From: UMGS621 sp964468815
GTDB taxonomy: Bacteria > Bacillota > Clostridia > Christensenellales > Borkfalkiaceae
Reading direction: 5' to 3'
Assembly: GCA_964468815.1 (NCBI GenBank)
Contig: CAYXWN010000009.1
Coordinates: forward strand, 1-50,262
DNA: 50,262 nt
A program made the translations under genes and the position numbers. This document shows positions 15,296 to 24,763 of this stretch, one piece after another (position 1 is the first letter of the stretch; each line of letters opens with the position of its first letter). The notes beneath the pieces were generated by a model. The model ran no database searches and was not told the origin of the DNA. It saw nothing but the letters and a program-made list of their open reading frames with translations.

Positions 15296-15533
15296 ACAAA
15301 CGAAAAAACTTGTAAGCAACCTTTTTGCTTGTATGAAAAGGGGCGGCTTGCCTCACGGCGTAAGGATTTTCGCGGAATTGTGTAAAAACGCCCGTATAGG
15401 CGCGGTTTGCTTGCGGTAAAATTGCTTTGAACGCGTAAGAATTTCGTTTTTCGGGAGGAAAAGCGCGTTCTCGCGAACGGAAGAGGAAAAGGGGAGTTCA
15501 GTTGCCGATGCGTTATTTTTTTTCTAAAATGGA

Positions 15534-15588
15534 TTGACAACCGAAAGTTGTAATGTTATAATATCATAAAAAAGTGTTAGCGTTAACA
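15534..15588 (+). promoter_or_regulatory. Consensus promoter and LacI operator before the GH gene
   Basis: Perfect TTGACA (15534-15539), 17-bp spacer, TATAAT (15557-15562), followed by the operator TGTTAGCGTTAACA (15575-15588) at about +7 to +20. The operator matches the two sites before the gene at 19820, so the LacI protein encoded at 18625 is the likely repressor. The start codon at 15603 has no strong ribosome site. Confidence 0.85.
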
Positions 15589-15602
15589 TTTGCGAGTAAA
15601 AA

Positions 15603-18590
15603 ATGATAATAACAGACAATTTTGCCCCCAGAGTGTTTTGGGGCTGGAATAACGTAATAACCGATGAAGAAGCGGAACGGCAGTTGTGCGATTTGAAAGA
15701 AAAGGGAATCGCAGGCGTTTTCGTGCATGCGCGCGCAGGGCTGATTACGCCTTATATGGGCGAAGAATGGATGAACGTATTTGCCAAAACCGTGCAAGTG
15801 TGTGAAAAGATCGGGCTTGAAGTGTGGATCTACGACGAATACGGTTGGCCGAGCGGATTCGGCGGCGGCAAGGTGTACGAGCGGTGCGAGCAGTTTAAGG
15901 AAAAGTATTTAGAGGGAAAATACTGTCGCAAAGCCGATCTTGGCGAAGATCGGGATAAAATTTATGCGGCATACGCGTTTCGGAACGGCAAATTTACGTT
16001 TGTTTCCGATCCGAGCGAGGACGAGTCGTATTTTTTCGCGATCAAGAGAGTGAACGATTATTACGTGGATATTACCGATCGAGAGGCGATTGATTGCTTT
16101 ATAGAGGTTACCCACGAGCAATATAAAAAGCGTTTTTCGCAATATTTCGGCAAGACGATAAAGGGCGTGTTTACGGATGAACCGCATCTTTCGCCGCGCG
16201 GTATGCCGTTCGGCAAGTATATTTGCGAGGAGTTTTTGGCGGAAAACGGATATCCTTTGCAAGATGCCGTTCCGTACGTTCTGTTCGATCGCGGGACGTA
16301 TGCCGAATACCGTTATGCCTTTTGGCGGACGGTCAATCGTCTGTTTACGGAGAATTTCGTAAAAAAGTACAACGATTGGTGCGAGAAGAACGGGCTTATC
16401 ATGACCGGGCATTTCGCTTGCGAAGAGGGGCTTGTGGATCAAATTCCCGTTTGCGGCGGATTAATGCCTTTGTATGAAAAAGAGGGCATGATCGGAATTG
16501 ACGCGCTCGGAAACCGTTTTGTTCCCGCGCTCGCGTACAAGATGGCGGAAAGCGTGGCGTTTCAGACGGGTAAACGGGAAATTCTCTGTGAAACGTATGC
16601 CGGGAGCGGTTACGACTGTTCGTTTCGGGAACTTTTGGCGATATGGGCGTATCAAGCGGCGTTCGGCGTAAACGTGCCGTGTTTGAGCATTTCGATGTAT
16701 TCGTTGGTGGGAAACAGAAAACGGGATTATCCGCAGTTTTTTTCCTATCAGATGCCATTTTGGGAAAAAGCGAACGTCTTATTTGGTGAAATGGCGGCGG
16801 TCAACACCCGTCTTTCCGAGGGAGAACGAGCACCCTCGATTTTGGTGATTTATCCGAAAACGTCCGCGTGGCAGGAAAGCGGCTACGACGACAGATCGCG
16901 GATTATGGATATTTCCGCGGAACTTAGAAATCTGACCGAAAATTTAATTGATTTACAGGCGGATTTTGATTTCGGCGACGAGGGATTTTTGCAAGCGAAC
17001 GCGACGGTTGACGGAAAAACGATCGTCGTCGGGAAAGGGCGGTATTCCGCGATCGTCCTTCCGAAAATGATTCAGATAGACGGCGCTACTTTGCAAATCG
17101 TAAACGAATTTGCGAAAAACGGCGGAACGATTCTCAATTTCAATGCGGATCGCGTCGCCGTCGATTGCGGCAATAGCGGATATGAAAAAATGCCGGGCGT
17201 GTTCGTTGTCAACCGAAAGGATTATTTGAGAAAAACGTTGGACGTTATGCGATTAAACGACGACGTCCGTTTTTTGGAAGCGGACGGAAGGAAGGCTTGT
17301 TCGGGGTTGGTTGTCGCTCGTCGCAAGCAGAAAGAGCATATCGACCTTTTCGCCTTTCATAAAGCGCGCGGAGAACGGGTAAAAACGACGCTCTGCACGC
17401 GCGGCAGAAATAAAATAACGGCGACTTATTGCGGCGGAAAGGAACGTGTTTTGCCATCCTTTTACGATTCGCTCAACGATAAAACCTTTACGGAAACAGA
17501 GTTCGCCCCTTTGCAGTATGCCTTTTTTAAGGTAGAAAAAGAAAATCCTCCGTTTGCGGAAAAAGCAAGTTTCTTTGACGGCATTTGCGAAAAACGGTAT
17601 TTGGACGCCGCGTTCGGGAAAGCCGATTACGAAAATTGTCTGACGGTCGATAAAGTCTGTTATGCGATCGACGGCGGAGCGTTTTCGGAAGAAACGTATT
17701 TTATAAAGGCGAACGCCGATTTTTATCGGGAAATCAACGGAAAGGAAAAAGACGTTTTATTGACGTTAAAATATACGTTCTTTTCGGAAGTCTTGCCGCA
17801 AAACGTTCTGTTGGGTGCGGAGGCGGACGGCGCGAAAGTCTTTGTCAACGGTACGGAGTGTGCGCGGTGCGGTTATCTTATTGATCAAGGGATTGCGCGG
17901 TACGAGATCGGCGGACTCGTCGTATCGGGGAAAAACGAAATCGTTATTCAAAAAAAGATCGGGCGGTTTTATAATCCGCTGTTCGATCAAGACGTGTTCC
18001 AAAGCGTCACCAACGTGTCGAGTTTTCCGTACTGTATCGAAAGCGTGTATCTTTTCGGGGATTTTTCCGTCCGTTCGGAGACGCTTTGCAAAAGCAAGAA
18101 TTGTTTTTTTGCTCAGGGTTTTTCGTTGACGGAAAGAGCGTCCGTTACGGGGCTTTCCGATTTAACCGAAAGGGGATTGCCTTTCTTTTCTGGGAAATTT
18201 CAATCGACCGCGCGGTTTTTGTTCGAGCGGACGGGCAGCGAGCGCGTTTTCTTCGGGATAGACGAATTGGACGCCATTGTCGCGGAGGCGGAATTGAACG
18301 GAAAGCGGTTTGACGTAACGGCTTCTTACGACAAAACGGATATCACGGATTATCTTATTTTCGGAGAAAACGTTTTGAAATTGACGTTATATGCAGGGCT
18401 TCGTAATTTGTTCGGACCGCATCATCACGTGTACGGGAAACATTATTATACCGGACCGTCGGTATTCGAGGGCGTAAAAGAATGGCAGGACGTCGTGGTT
18501 TATCCCGAATTGCCCGAAAATACTTATCGAGAGGAATATTCTTTCGTACCGTTCGGCGCGAAAGGCATTTATATTGAAAAAATCAAATAG
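15603..18590 (+). CDS. Predicted cytoplasmic glycoside hydrolase, GH106-like
   Basis: 995 residues without a signal peptide. The N-terminal half looks like a TIM barrel: GVFVHARAGLITPYMGEEW, then IYDEYGWPSGFGGG, a motif I associate with GH106/alpha-L-rhamnosidase-related hydrolases. FTDEPHLSPRG and ILCETYAGSGYD carry candidate catalytic Glu/Asp residues. The C-terminal part (from about residue 730) is beta-rich with galactose-binding-like segments. It probably cleaves an imported oligosaccharide. It is the first gene of a LacI-controlled unit and is followed by lacI. Exact family and linkage are not certain. Confidence 0.65.
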   Translation: MIITDNFAPRVFWGWNNVITDEEAERQLCDLKEKGIAGVFVHARAGLITPYMGEEWMNVFAKTVQVCEKIGLEVWIYDEYGWPSGFGGGKVYERCEQFKEKYLEGKYCRKADLGEDRDKIYAAYAFRNGKFTFVSDPSEDESYFFAIKRVNDYYVDITDREAIDCFIEVTHEQYKKRFSQYFGKTIKGVFTDEPHLSPRGMPFGKYICEEFLAENGYPLQDAVPYVLFDRGTYAEYRYAFWRTVNRLFTENFVKKYNDWCEKNGLIMTGHFACEEGLVDQIPVCGGLMPLYEKEGMIGIDALGNRFVPALAYKMAESVAFQTGKREILCETYAGSGYDCSFRELLAIWAYQAAFGVNVPCLSISMYSLVGNRKRDYPQFFSYQMPFWEKANVLFGEMAAVNTRLSEGERAPSILVIYPKTSAWQESGYDDRSRIMDISAELRNLTENLIDLQADFDFGDEGFLQANATVDGKTIVVGKGRYSAIVLPKMIQIDGATLQIVNEFAKNGGTILNFNADRVAVDCGNSGYEKMPGVFVVNRKDYLRKTLDVMRLNDDVRFLEADGRKACSGLVVARRKQKEHIDLFAFHKARGERVKTTLCTRGRNKITATYCGGKERVLPSFYDSLNDKTFTETEFAPLQYAFFKVEKENPPFAEKASFFDGICEKRYLDAAFGKADYENCLTVDKVCYAIDGGAFSEETYFIKANADFYREINGKEKDVLLTLKYTFFSEVLPQNVLLGAEADGAKVFVNGTECARCGYLIDQGIARYEIGGLVVSGKNEIVIQKKIGRFYNPLFDQDVFQSVTNVSSFPYCIESVYLFGDFSVRSETLCKSKNCFFAQGFSLTERASVTGLSDLTERGLPFFSGKFQSTARFLFERTGSERVFFGIDELDAIVAEAELNGKRFDVTASYDKTDITDYLIFGENVLKLTLYAGLRNLFGPHHHVYGKHYYTGPSVFEGVKEWQDVVVYPELPENTYREEYSFVPFGAKGIYIEKIK

Positions 18591-18624
18591 GAGTGAGGAG
18601 TTTTTTCTCAAAAGGTGGGAACGA

Positions 18625-19650
18625 ATGGTAACCATTGAAGACGTGGCGAGATTGGCCGGCGTATCGACGATGACCGTATCCAGAGTGGTCAATAAATCGG
18701 ATTCTGTAAAAAACACGACGCGCGACAAAGTTTTAAAGATTATAAACGAAACCGGTTATAAGCCGAATATGAACGCGAAAAGTTTGGTTTGCGGAAAGAG
18801 CAAAACGATCGGCATATTGTCTTCCAACTATTATAACCAGGCGTACGTCGACGTGGTGAGCGCGATCGAAGATTACGCCTACGGTTTAGGCGTTACGGTA
18901 ATAGACGCAAACGTAAACGACTACGTTTCCGCTTGCAACGCGGTGGATAATTTCTTGGGGAAGCAGGTAGAGGGGATCATCGTGCTTCCGCTTGAAATGA
19001 AAATGTCGCGCGTGGCGGATTACAGAGAGTCGTTAAAGGAGATCGCCGATTTTTCGGCGTATTTTAAGGAAATCGTACAGCGTTACAACGTGTTTGCGAT
19101 CACGGTTTCTCAAAAGATAGAGGGAATCGAGAATATTGCGTTCGATTTTACTTCGATTGCCGAAATCGCGATGGAAAAACTTTTTGAAAAGGGTTATCGC
19201 GATGTCACCATGCTGAACAGTTGTATCGACGCCGGCTTTTGGCAGGAAAAAGAGATCATTTATCGCACGATGATGAAAAATGTGGGCGCGGAAGAATTTA
19301 TCAACGTGGAAAAGGACGTTGCTCTTGTCGAGGGAGGCAGAAGAGCCGTGGAGCGCGTCTTGGAAAAAAGAATGCCGCGCGCGTTTTTTTGCGCGAACGA
19401 TTACATGGCGATCGGCGCGTTGCAGACGTTGAACAAGCGGAAACTTTCCATTCCGGAAGACGTCGCCGTGATCGGCAACGACGACGTGTTATTTTGTGAA
19501 ATGACGTCCCCGATGCTGACGTCCGTTTCGCTGAATATGAAAGAAAGCGGACGGGCGGCGATTATACGGCTGTTTGAATTGATCGACGGCGCGGAGCCGC
19601 GCGAGGACGTGACGATCCCCGTATTTTATAAGGAAAGAGAAACCATTTGA
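18625..19650 (+). CDS. LacI family transcriptional repressor
   Basis: 341 residues from ATG 18625 (AGGTGGG ribosome site at 18612-18618); an upstream start at 18574 is less likely because VTIEDVARLAGVSTMTVSRV is the classic LacI N-terminus. The HTH and hinge (KPNMNAKSL) are followed by a periplasmic-binding-protein-like effector domain (about 60-335), ending in VAVIGNDDVLFCEMTSPMLTSVSL. It likely binds TG[TC]TA[AG]CGTTAACA sites before 15603 and 19820 and is released by a sugar from the transported glycan. The sugar cannot be read from sequence. Confidence 0.92.
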   Translation: MVTIEDVARLAGVSTMTVSRVVNKSDSVKNTTRDKVLKIINETGYKPNMNAKSLVCGKSKTIGILSSNYYNQAYVDVVSAIEDYAYGLGVTVIDANVNDYVSACNAVDNFLGKQVEGIIVLPLEMKMSRVADYRESLKEIADFSAYFKEIVQRYNVFAITVSQKIEGIENIAFDFTSIAEIAMEKLFEKGYRDVTMLNSCIDAGFWQEKEIIYRTMMKNVGAEEFINVEKDVALVEGGRRAVERVLEKRMPRAFFCANDYMAIGALQTLNKRKLSIPEDVAVIGNDDVLFCEMTSPMLTSVSLNMKESGRAAIIRLFELIDGAEPREDVTIPVFYKERETI

Positions 19651-19704
19651 ATCCCCTTTTCAGATAAGTTCAAAAAATAGTTCAAAAAATTTTTCCAAAA
19701 GGTA

Positions 19705-19797
19705 TTGACAAAGCGAAAACGCAATGTTATAATGATATCAATATGAAAATGTTAGCGTTAACATTTTTTTATTTTTTAACAATTGTTAACGTTAGCA
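19705..19797 (+). promoter_or_regulatory. Consensus promoter with two LacI operators before the 16-kb operon
   Basis: Perfect TTGACA (19705-19710), 17-bp spacer, TATAAT (19728-19733). Two operators follow: TGTTAGCGTTAACA (19750-19763) and, in the opposite orientation, TGTTAACGTTAGCA (19784-19797), 34 bp apart. The spacing allows two dimers or a tetramer on one face. The ribosome site AGGAGGCAAGGAG lies before ATG 19820. Confidence 0.88.
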
Positions 19798-19819
19798 ATC
19801 GAGATAGGAGGCAAGGAGA

Positions 19820-22015
19820 ATGAAAAAAATTGCAATTATTATTTTGTTTATGCTGATGTGCGTTGCGGTTGTCGGCACGACCGTTTTTGCGTCGGCAGAC
19901 AATAACGCGTACGGCTTCGGCGACGCGTTGAACAACAACAGAGTGACGATCACGGAAAACGACGACGGATCGCAATCGCTTCAACTCGCGGTGACCGACG
20001 GGAATTATTCTTCGACGCGCGCGTATTATACGAAAAACGTCGACGTAACTAATTTTACCATGCAATTCACGCTCGACGCGTTCAACACGGACGGCGCGAT
20101 GAGAATTTCTTTTTTAAGCGGAAGCGGTGATTTTCCGATGAATTCTTACGGGGACGGGTTCGGCGTTTATTTCTGGGACGAAACGGCTTGGGGATTGAAC
20201 GGATCTTTGCGTTCGGATTTTTGCACGTATAAGAAAAGCGGTACGGCGGCAGCGAACGACGCGAAACGCGTATGTTCGGGCGAAAATTACGTCGGACAAA
20301 CGTTTTTCTTAAAGGTTTGGAATTGGGATCAAGACAATCTTGCGATTTCCGTCACGAGAAACGACGCCGCCGATCCGCAGGCAATCGGTACGTATGCAAA
20401 GGCGAATCTCCCGGATGGATTCGATCTGAAAAACTGCGTATTGATGGTCTCGCCCGATATTGACGGTAGTCGCGCGCACTCTTATGCAAAGGACGTAAAA
20501 ATTACCGTAAAAGAAATCAACGGCGCGATTGTCGGGAAAAAATCCTTTACCGTAGCCGCAACCGCAGGGGAAAACGGAACCGTTTCCGCAACCGTGACGG
20601 GGAAGGTAAAAGAGGGAACACAGGTAACTTTTACGGCAACGCCGAACGAAAATTACACGGTCGATACGGCAACGTTGAACGGCGACGTCGTTACGCTTAC
20701 CGATAATCAATATACGTATACGGTAAACGGAGACGCAACTTTTCACGTTACGTTTAAGGAAATCCCCGTTCAGTATTTTGACGTAACGGCGACGGCTGAC
20801 GAAAACGGAAGCGTTACGGTTTCCCCGTCCAACAGAGTTGCCGAAGGAACGGAAGTGACTTTTACGGTCACGCCGAACGTGGCTTACAAGGTAGACGAGG
20901 CTTTTGTAAACGGAATCCCCGTGGCGTTAAGCAATAACGCTTATACGATGCAGGTTAACGAAACCGTACGATTTGAGGTTTCTTTCCGTCAATATTCGAT
21001 CGGCGACGATCGGTTTGCTTACGGAATATGGGATACGCTGAAAAACAGAGCGGACGTTTCCGAAACGAATGATGGGACGAAGATCATGCTTGCCGTTCAA
21101 GACGGACAGGTAGCGCAGTCCAGATTGTATTCCGCCGAAAAGATGTCGCTTTCCTCGTTTGAAATGACGTTCACGATCGATGCGTTGTCGGTGGACGGCG
21201 GCTTCCGCATTTCTTTCCTTTCGACGAACGACGATTATCCGATGGAAGGATACGGCGACGGCTTTGCGCTGTATTTTTGGGACGAAACGGCATGGGGATA
21301 TGCCGAACGGACCGCGATCAGAAGCGATTTGTATTCTTATTTCAAATCGCCGGCCGAAAAGAACGTATTGAAAGAATCCGCTACGCGCAACGCGGCGTAT
21401 CTCGGAAACGAATTTACGCTTGCGACGAAACTCAACGAGGACAAAACGGGGCTTGTGATTACGCTGAAAAACAAAGGCGAAACGGCTTTTGAAGAAACGT
21501 TGACGCTTACCGCGCTCCCGGCTGGATTCAGCGTTGAAAATTGCGTCATGTTGCTCTCTCCCGAAATTGATTCGTCCAGAGAACACTCTAAGGCGACGCC
21601 GGTTGAAATTACGGTAAAATCCCTCGTTTACGCCAAGGCGACCGAGGGAACGACGGACGTTCCGCCCGTCGTCGAGGAAGAAAAGTATTCCGCGTCTTAC
21701 GTGATCGGTGAAAGCGTTGTAAAGACCGTCTACGCGGAAAAGGGCGATTTGTTCTTTGAATGGATTCCGGAGGACGTAGAGGGATTCGATGGGTGGTATA
21801 CGGACAGAACGTTTACGTCGAAATTTGATTTTTCGACGGAAGCGAGCGAAGATATCGTCCTTTACGCAAAGGTCAATGCTCCGACCGAAAAGAGCGGTTG
21901 CGCGAGTAACGTCGGCGCTTCCGTTTCCGCCGGCACGCTTGCGTTGGACATGATTTTATCGGGACTTATATTAAAAAGTGTTGTTCTTTACAGAAAAAAA
22001 GAAACAAAGGATTAA
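19820..22015 (+). CDS. Large secreted surface protein, two jelly-roll-like modules, InlB-type repeats, SGC anchor
   Basis: 731 residues. Signal peptide 1-26 (MKKIAIIILFMLMCVAVVGTTVFASA). Two related beta-sandwich-like modules (about 30-235 and 395-610) share VDVTNF/SLSSFEM, ISFLS, YGDGF and FWDETAWG motifs. Between them lie two repeats of the TATAGENGTVSA..V.EGTQVTFTATPNENY type (divergent InlB B-repeats). Another such repeat near 640-690 precedes a C-terminal SGCASN motif, a hydrophobic helix and RKKETKD. Probably a glycan-binding surface protein at the head of the operon. No catalytic motif was recognised. Confidence 0.7.
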   Translation: MKKIAIIILFMLMCVAVVGTTVFASADNNAYGFGDALNNNRVTITENDDGSQSLQLAVTDGNYSSTRAYYTKNVDVTNFTMQFTLDAFNTDGAMRISFLSGSGDFPMNSYGDGFGVYFWDETAWGLNGSLRSDFCTYKKSGTAAANDAKRVCSGENYVGQTFFLKVWNWDQDNLAISVTRNDAADPQAIGTYAKANLPDGFDLKNCVLMVSPDIDGSRAHSYAKDVKITVKEINGAIVGKKSFTVAATAGENGTVSATVTGKVKEGTQVTFTATPNENYTVDTATLNGDVVTLTDNQYTYTVNGDATFHVTFKEIPVQYFDVTATADENGSVTVSPSNRVAEGTEVTFTVTPNVAYKVDEAFVNGIPVALSNNAYTMQVNETVRFEVSFRQYSIGDDRFAYGIWDTLKNRADVSETNDGTKIMLAVQDGQVAQSRLYSAEKMSLSSFEMTFTIDALSVDGGFRISFLSTNDDYPMEGYGDGFALYFWDETAWGYAERTAIRSDLYSYFKSPAEKNVLKESATRNAAYLGNEFTLATKLNEDKTGLVITLKNKGETAFEETLTLTALPAGFSVENCVMLLSPEIDSSREHSKATPVEITVKSLVYAKATEGTTDVPPVVEEEKYSASYVIGESVVKTVYAEKGDLFFEWIPEDVEGFDGWYTDRTFTSKFDFSTEASEDIVLYAKVNAPTEKSGCASNVGASVSAGTLALDMILSGLILKSVVLYRKKETKD

Positions 22016-22018
22016 TAA

Positions 22019-23815
22019 ATGGGGCTATTTATTAAACGGTTTACGCCGATCTTTCTTTCCGTTTTAATCGTGTCGAGCATCGTTATGTTTTGTTTGATGA
22101 CGGTGGGCGGAACGGACGAAAAACGAGGGGGAACGCTGGTGGAAGGAAGCGCTCCTCTCGGAAAGTACGAAGAAACGATTGATATTACGGTAGGGCAGAT
22201 GGTTTCCGCTTCGACGTATATCAGCGGAGAAAGCGCGTCGAACAACGTCATGTACGATATTTGTCGGGAAGTAATGAATGTCAATTTCAAGTCTGTTTTT
22301 TCCGCGAATATCGGTACGGCGTACGATTACCAGTTAAATACTTATATTCTGGACGGAAAAGTTCCCGATCTGTTTTTCTGCTCTAAAAATCAACTCAGCG
22401 ATTTGATCGATCAAGGGTTGGTTTACGATTTGACGGAAGTATACGAGGAATACGCTTCCCCCGCGCTTCGGCTTGCCATGGAGTATTCTTATACGGGCGA
22501 TCTTTCCGTGTGGAACGACGGCGATCCGAAGATCGAAAAAACGCCGCAACTTTTGGACGCGGCGAGCGTAAACGGCAAATTATACGGACTTCCGTTTTTG
22601 GCGGATTTATTTGAAAACTGTCCGTTGATTTGGATTCGGGCGGATTGGTTAAAATCCTACCTTACCGATCAAGGCGTATCTTTTACGGACGAAACCTTGA
22701 CGGATTTTATGCCGAAAAATTTCGGCGAATATCTCGATCTTGTACGGTATTTTACCGTTGGCGATCCCGATCGAAACAAAAAGAACGATACTTACGGGTT
22801 TTCCATCGGCTTCGAATCGGAGAATCTGAACGGAATCGCGAACGTTTACGACGCGTATCCGGGGTATTATATGCAGGAAGCGGACGGTAAGTACTATTAT
22901 GGTACGGATACGGACGGTATGCACGAAACGATCAATCTTTTGAACGAACTTTATACCAACGGCTACGTCGATAAAAATTCGGCGTTCGATGGGCAAACGC
23001 TTAAAAAGGCGTTGGCGGCGGGGAAGATCGGTTCGTTCGTCGGCGAATATTGGAGTATCATGTCGTACGGGTTGGGCGACGCCTATCTGGTCAACCAAAA
23101 CGTGGATTGGTTGCCGTGGGCGATTCGGGATTACGACGGAAACGTGATTCAACCCCTCGTTCCGTACAATATTTCAAACAACTCTTTTTATTGCGTGGGG
23201 GCGGATTGCTTGAATCCCGAAGTTATCGTGATTCTCGCGAATCACCTCGTAGATCGGTATTTCAGCGACGACGGCGAATTTACGAAAAAGACCGTCGAGG
23301 CGAGAATGCAGGAAAAATACAAAAACGTGGCTTCCGAACTTGAAATGTATTTGCCGTTAAGATTGGACGCGCCGAACAAAAATATTCGGTATGCTTACGA
23401 TCTGCAAAAGGCGATCAAGACGGGCGACTCTTCTTTCTTATCGCTGGACGAAACGACGTATTACAACAACATCACGGCGTATCTCGCCGATCCGAAAGGC
23501 GAGGGAAAAACGTATTACCCGTATTACAAGATCTTTTGCGAAAAGGGGGCGTATTCCGAACTTGTCAATTACGCCGTATACGATTACGAACGGGATAAAA
23601 ACGATTTGAAAGTCAATTTCGTCAGACCGGCGTTTTACAAAATGAACACGTCCGAAATGGCAAAATACAACAGCATTGTTTCCGACTTTGAAGAACAAGA
23701 ACTTATCTTTATGTACACGCAGGGAACGCCTGTATCCGCTGCGGATTGGGAGAATTTTTCCAAACTGCTGAACGGAAAAGGGGTAAGAGAGATACTCGGA
23801 GGACTGAACCATTGA
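22019..23815 (+). CDS. Extracellular solute-binding protein, Lpl/CUT1 type
   Basis: 598 residues; AAAGGA lies before ATG 22019, 3 bases after the previous stop. An N-terminal hydrophobic helix (FTPIFLSVLIVSSIVMFCLM) is not followed by a lipobox cysteine, so anchoring is probably by this helix. The body has the family 1 solute-binding fold: VPDLFFCSKNQLSDLIDQGLVYDLTEVY, NGKLYGLPFLADLF, LIWIRADWL, TYGFSIGFE. It delivers oligosaccharide to the two permeases encoded next. Size and pattern resemble LplA-like proteins for complex glycans. Confidence 0.88.
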   Translation: MGLFIKRFTPIFLSVLIVSSIVMFCLMTVGGTDEKRGGTLVEGSAPLGKYEETIDITVGQMVSASTYISGESASNNVMYDICREVMNVNFKSVFSANIGTAYDYQLNTYILDGKVPDLFFCSKNQLSDLIDQGLVYDLTEVYEEYASPALRLAMEYSYTGDLSVWNDGDPKIEKTPQLLDAASVNGKLYGLPFLADLFENCPLIWIRADWLKSYLTDQGVSFTDETLTDFMPKNFGEYLDLVRYFTVGDPDRNKKNDTYGFSIGFESENLNGIANVYDAYPGYYMQEADGKYYYGTDTDGMHETINLLNELYTNGYVDKNSAFDGQTLKKALAAGKIGSFVGEYWSIMSYGLGDAYLVNQNVDWLPWAIRDYDGNVIQPLVPYNISNNSFYCVGADCLNPEVIVILANHLVDRYFSDDGEFTKKTVEARMQEKYKNVASELEMYLPLRLDAPNKNIRYAYDLQKAIKTGDSSFLSLDETTYYNNITAYLADPKGEGKTYYPYYKIFCEKGAYSELVNYAVYDYERDKNDLKVNFVRPAFYKMNTSEMAKYNSIVSDFEEQELIFMYTQGTPVSAADWENFSKLLNGKGVREILGGLNH

Positions 23816-24753
23816 AAAAGTCGTTTTTGAAAAAGAAAAGAGGGAAGTTCAGCGCCGTCGGCGATTGGCAACTGCATTTGATTATTCTGCTGCCGATCAT
23901 CTTTTTGATCGTGTTTACCTACGTGCCGATGTTCGGACTACGACTTGCGTTTGTCGAGAGCCTCGATTATAAGGCAGGCATATGGGGAAGCAAGGGCGTC
24001 GGGTTTTATTGGTTCGAGTATATGTTTAGTCAAATGCCGGAATTTTATCGGGCGTTTCGCAACACGCTGATCATAGCGGTTTCCAAATTGATTTTGGGAT
24101 TTCCCGTTCCGATTATCGTTTCTCTTTTGTTAAACGAGGTAAGACCGAAAAAGGTAAAAAAGGCATTCCAAACGCTTTATTTTATGCCCTATTTTTTGTC
24201 TTGGGTTATTCTCGGCAGTATCATCAAAACAATGTTCCAACAGGGCGGAATGTTCGATTCCTTTCTTTCTCTGTTCGGCTACCGCGGCGAAAGACTGTGG
24301 CTGCAAGAAAATTTTTCCTTTGTCGTGATCGTCATTTTTACGGATATTTGGAAAGGGTTCGGCTACGGTACGATCATCTATCTCGCAGCGATTACGGGGA
24401 TTGATCCGACGCTTTACGAGGCGGCGGAAATGGACGGCGCGAATAAGTTCCGACAGGTGTGGCATATAACGTTGCCGTGTATGCTTCCGATTATCATGTT
24501 GAATTTGATCCTCAATCTCGGAAGCGTAATCAATGCGAATTTCGATCAGATTTACGTCTTGTATAACCCGAAAGTTTACGAGTGGGGCGATATTATTGAT
24601 ACCTACGTTTACCGTTTGACGCTCGAAGGCACGAGCGCGGCAAATTATCCGATCGGTACGGCGATCGGCTTGTTCAAATCGGTAATCGCGCTCGTCTTGA
24701 TCGGCGTTTCCAATTGGATCGTCAAAAAGACTTCCGATTACAGAATATTATAG
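23812..24753 (+). CDS. ABC sugar permease, LplB type
   Basis: 313 residues from TTG 23812, which overlaps the preceding TGA as TTGA and has GGAGG at 23798-23802; an upstream frame extension overlapping the previous gene is rejected. Six hydrophobic helices and the EAA loop TLYEAAEMDGANKFRQVWHITLP that contacts the ATPase. It forms the channel with the next gene product. Confidence 0.93.
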   Translation: MKKSFLKKKRGKFSAVGDWQLHLIILLPIIFLIVFTYVPMFGLRLAFVESLDYKAGIWGSKGVGFYWFEYMFSQMPEFYRAFRNTLIIAVSKLILGFPVPIIVSLLLNEVRPKKVKKAFQTLYFMPYFLSWVILGSIIKTMFQQGGMFDSFLSLFGYRGERLWLQENFSFVVIVIFTDIWKGFGYGTIIYLAAITGIDPTLYEAAEMDGANKFRQVWHITLPCMLPIIMLNLILNLGSVINANFDQIYVLYNPKVYEWGDIIDTYVYRLTLEGTSAANYPIGTAIGLFKSVIALVLIGVSNWIVKKTSDYRIL

Positions 24754-24763
24754 GTGCAAAACG

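Noticed and set aside
15333..15419. 28-codon frame after the promoter-like element
   Set aside because: No ribosome site, no similarity; kept only as a note on the gap.
23746..23811. Longer permease start inside the binding-protein gene
   Set aside because: TTG 23812 has GGAGG at proper spacing and a stop-start overlap; the extra residues are charged and unlike permeases.
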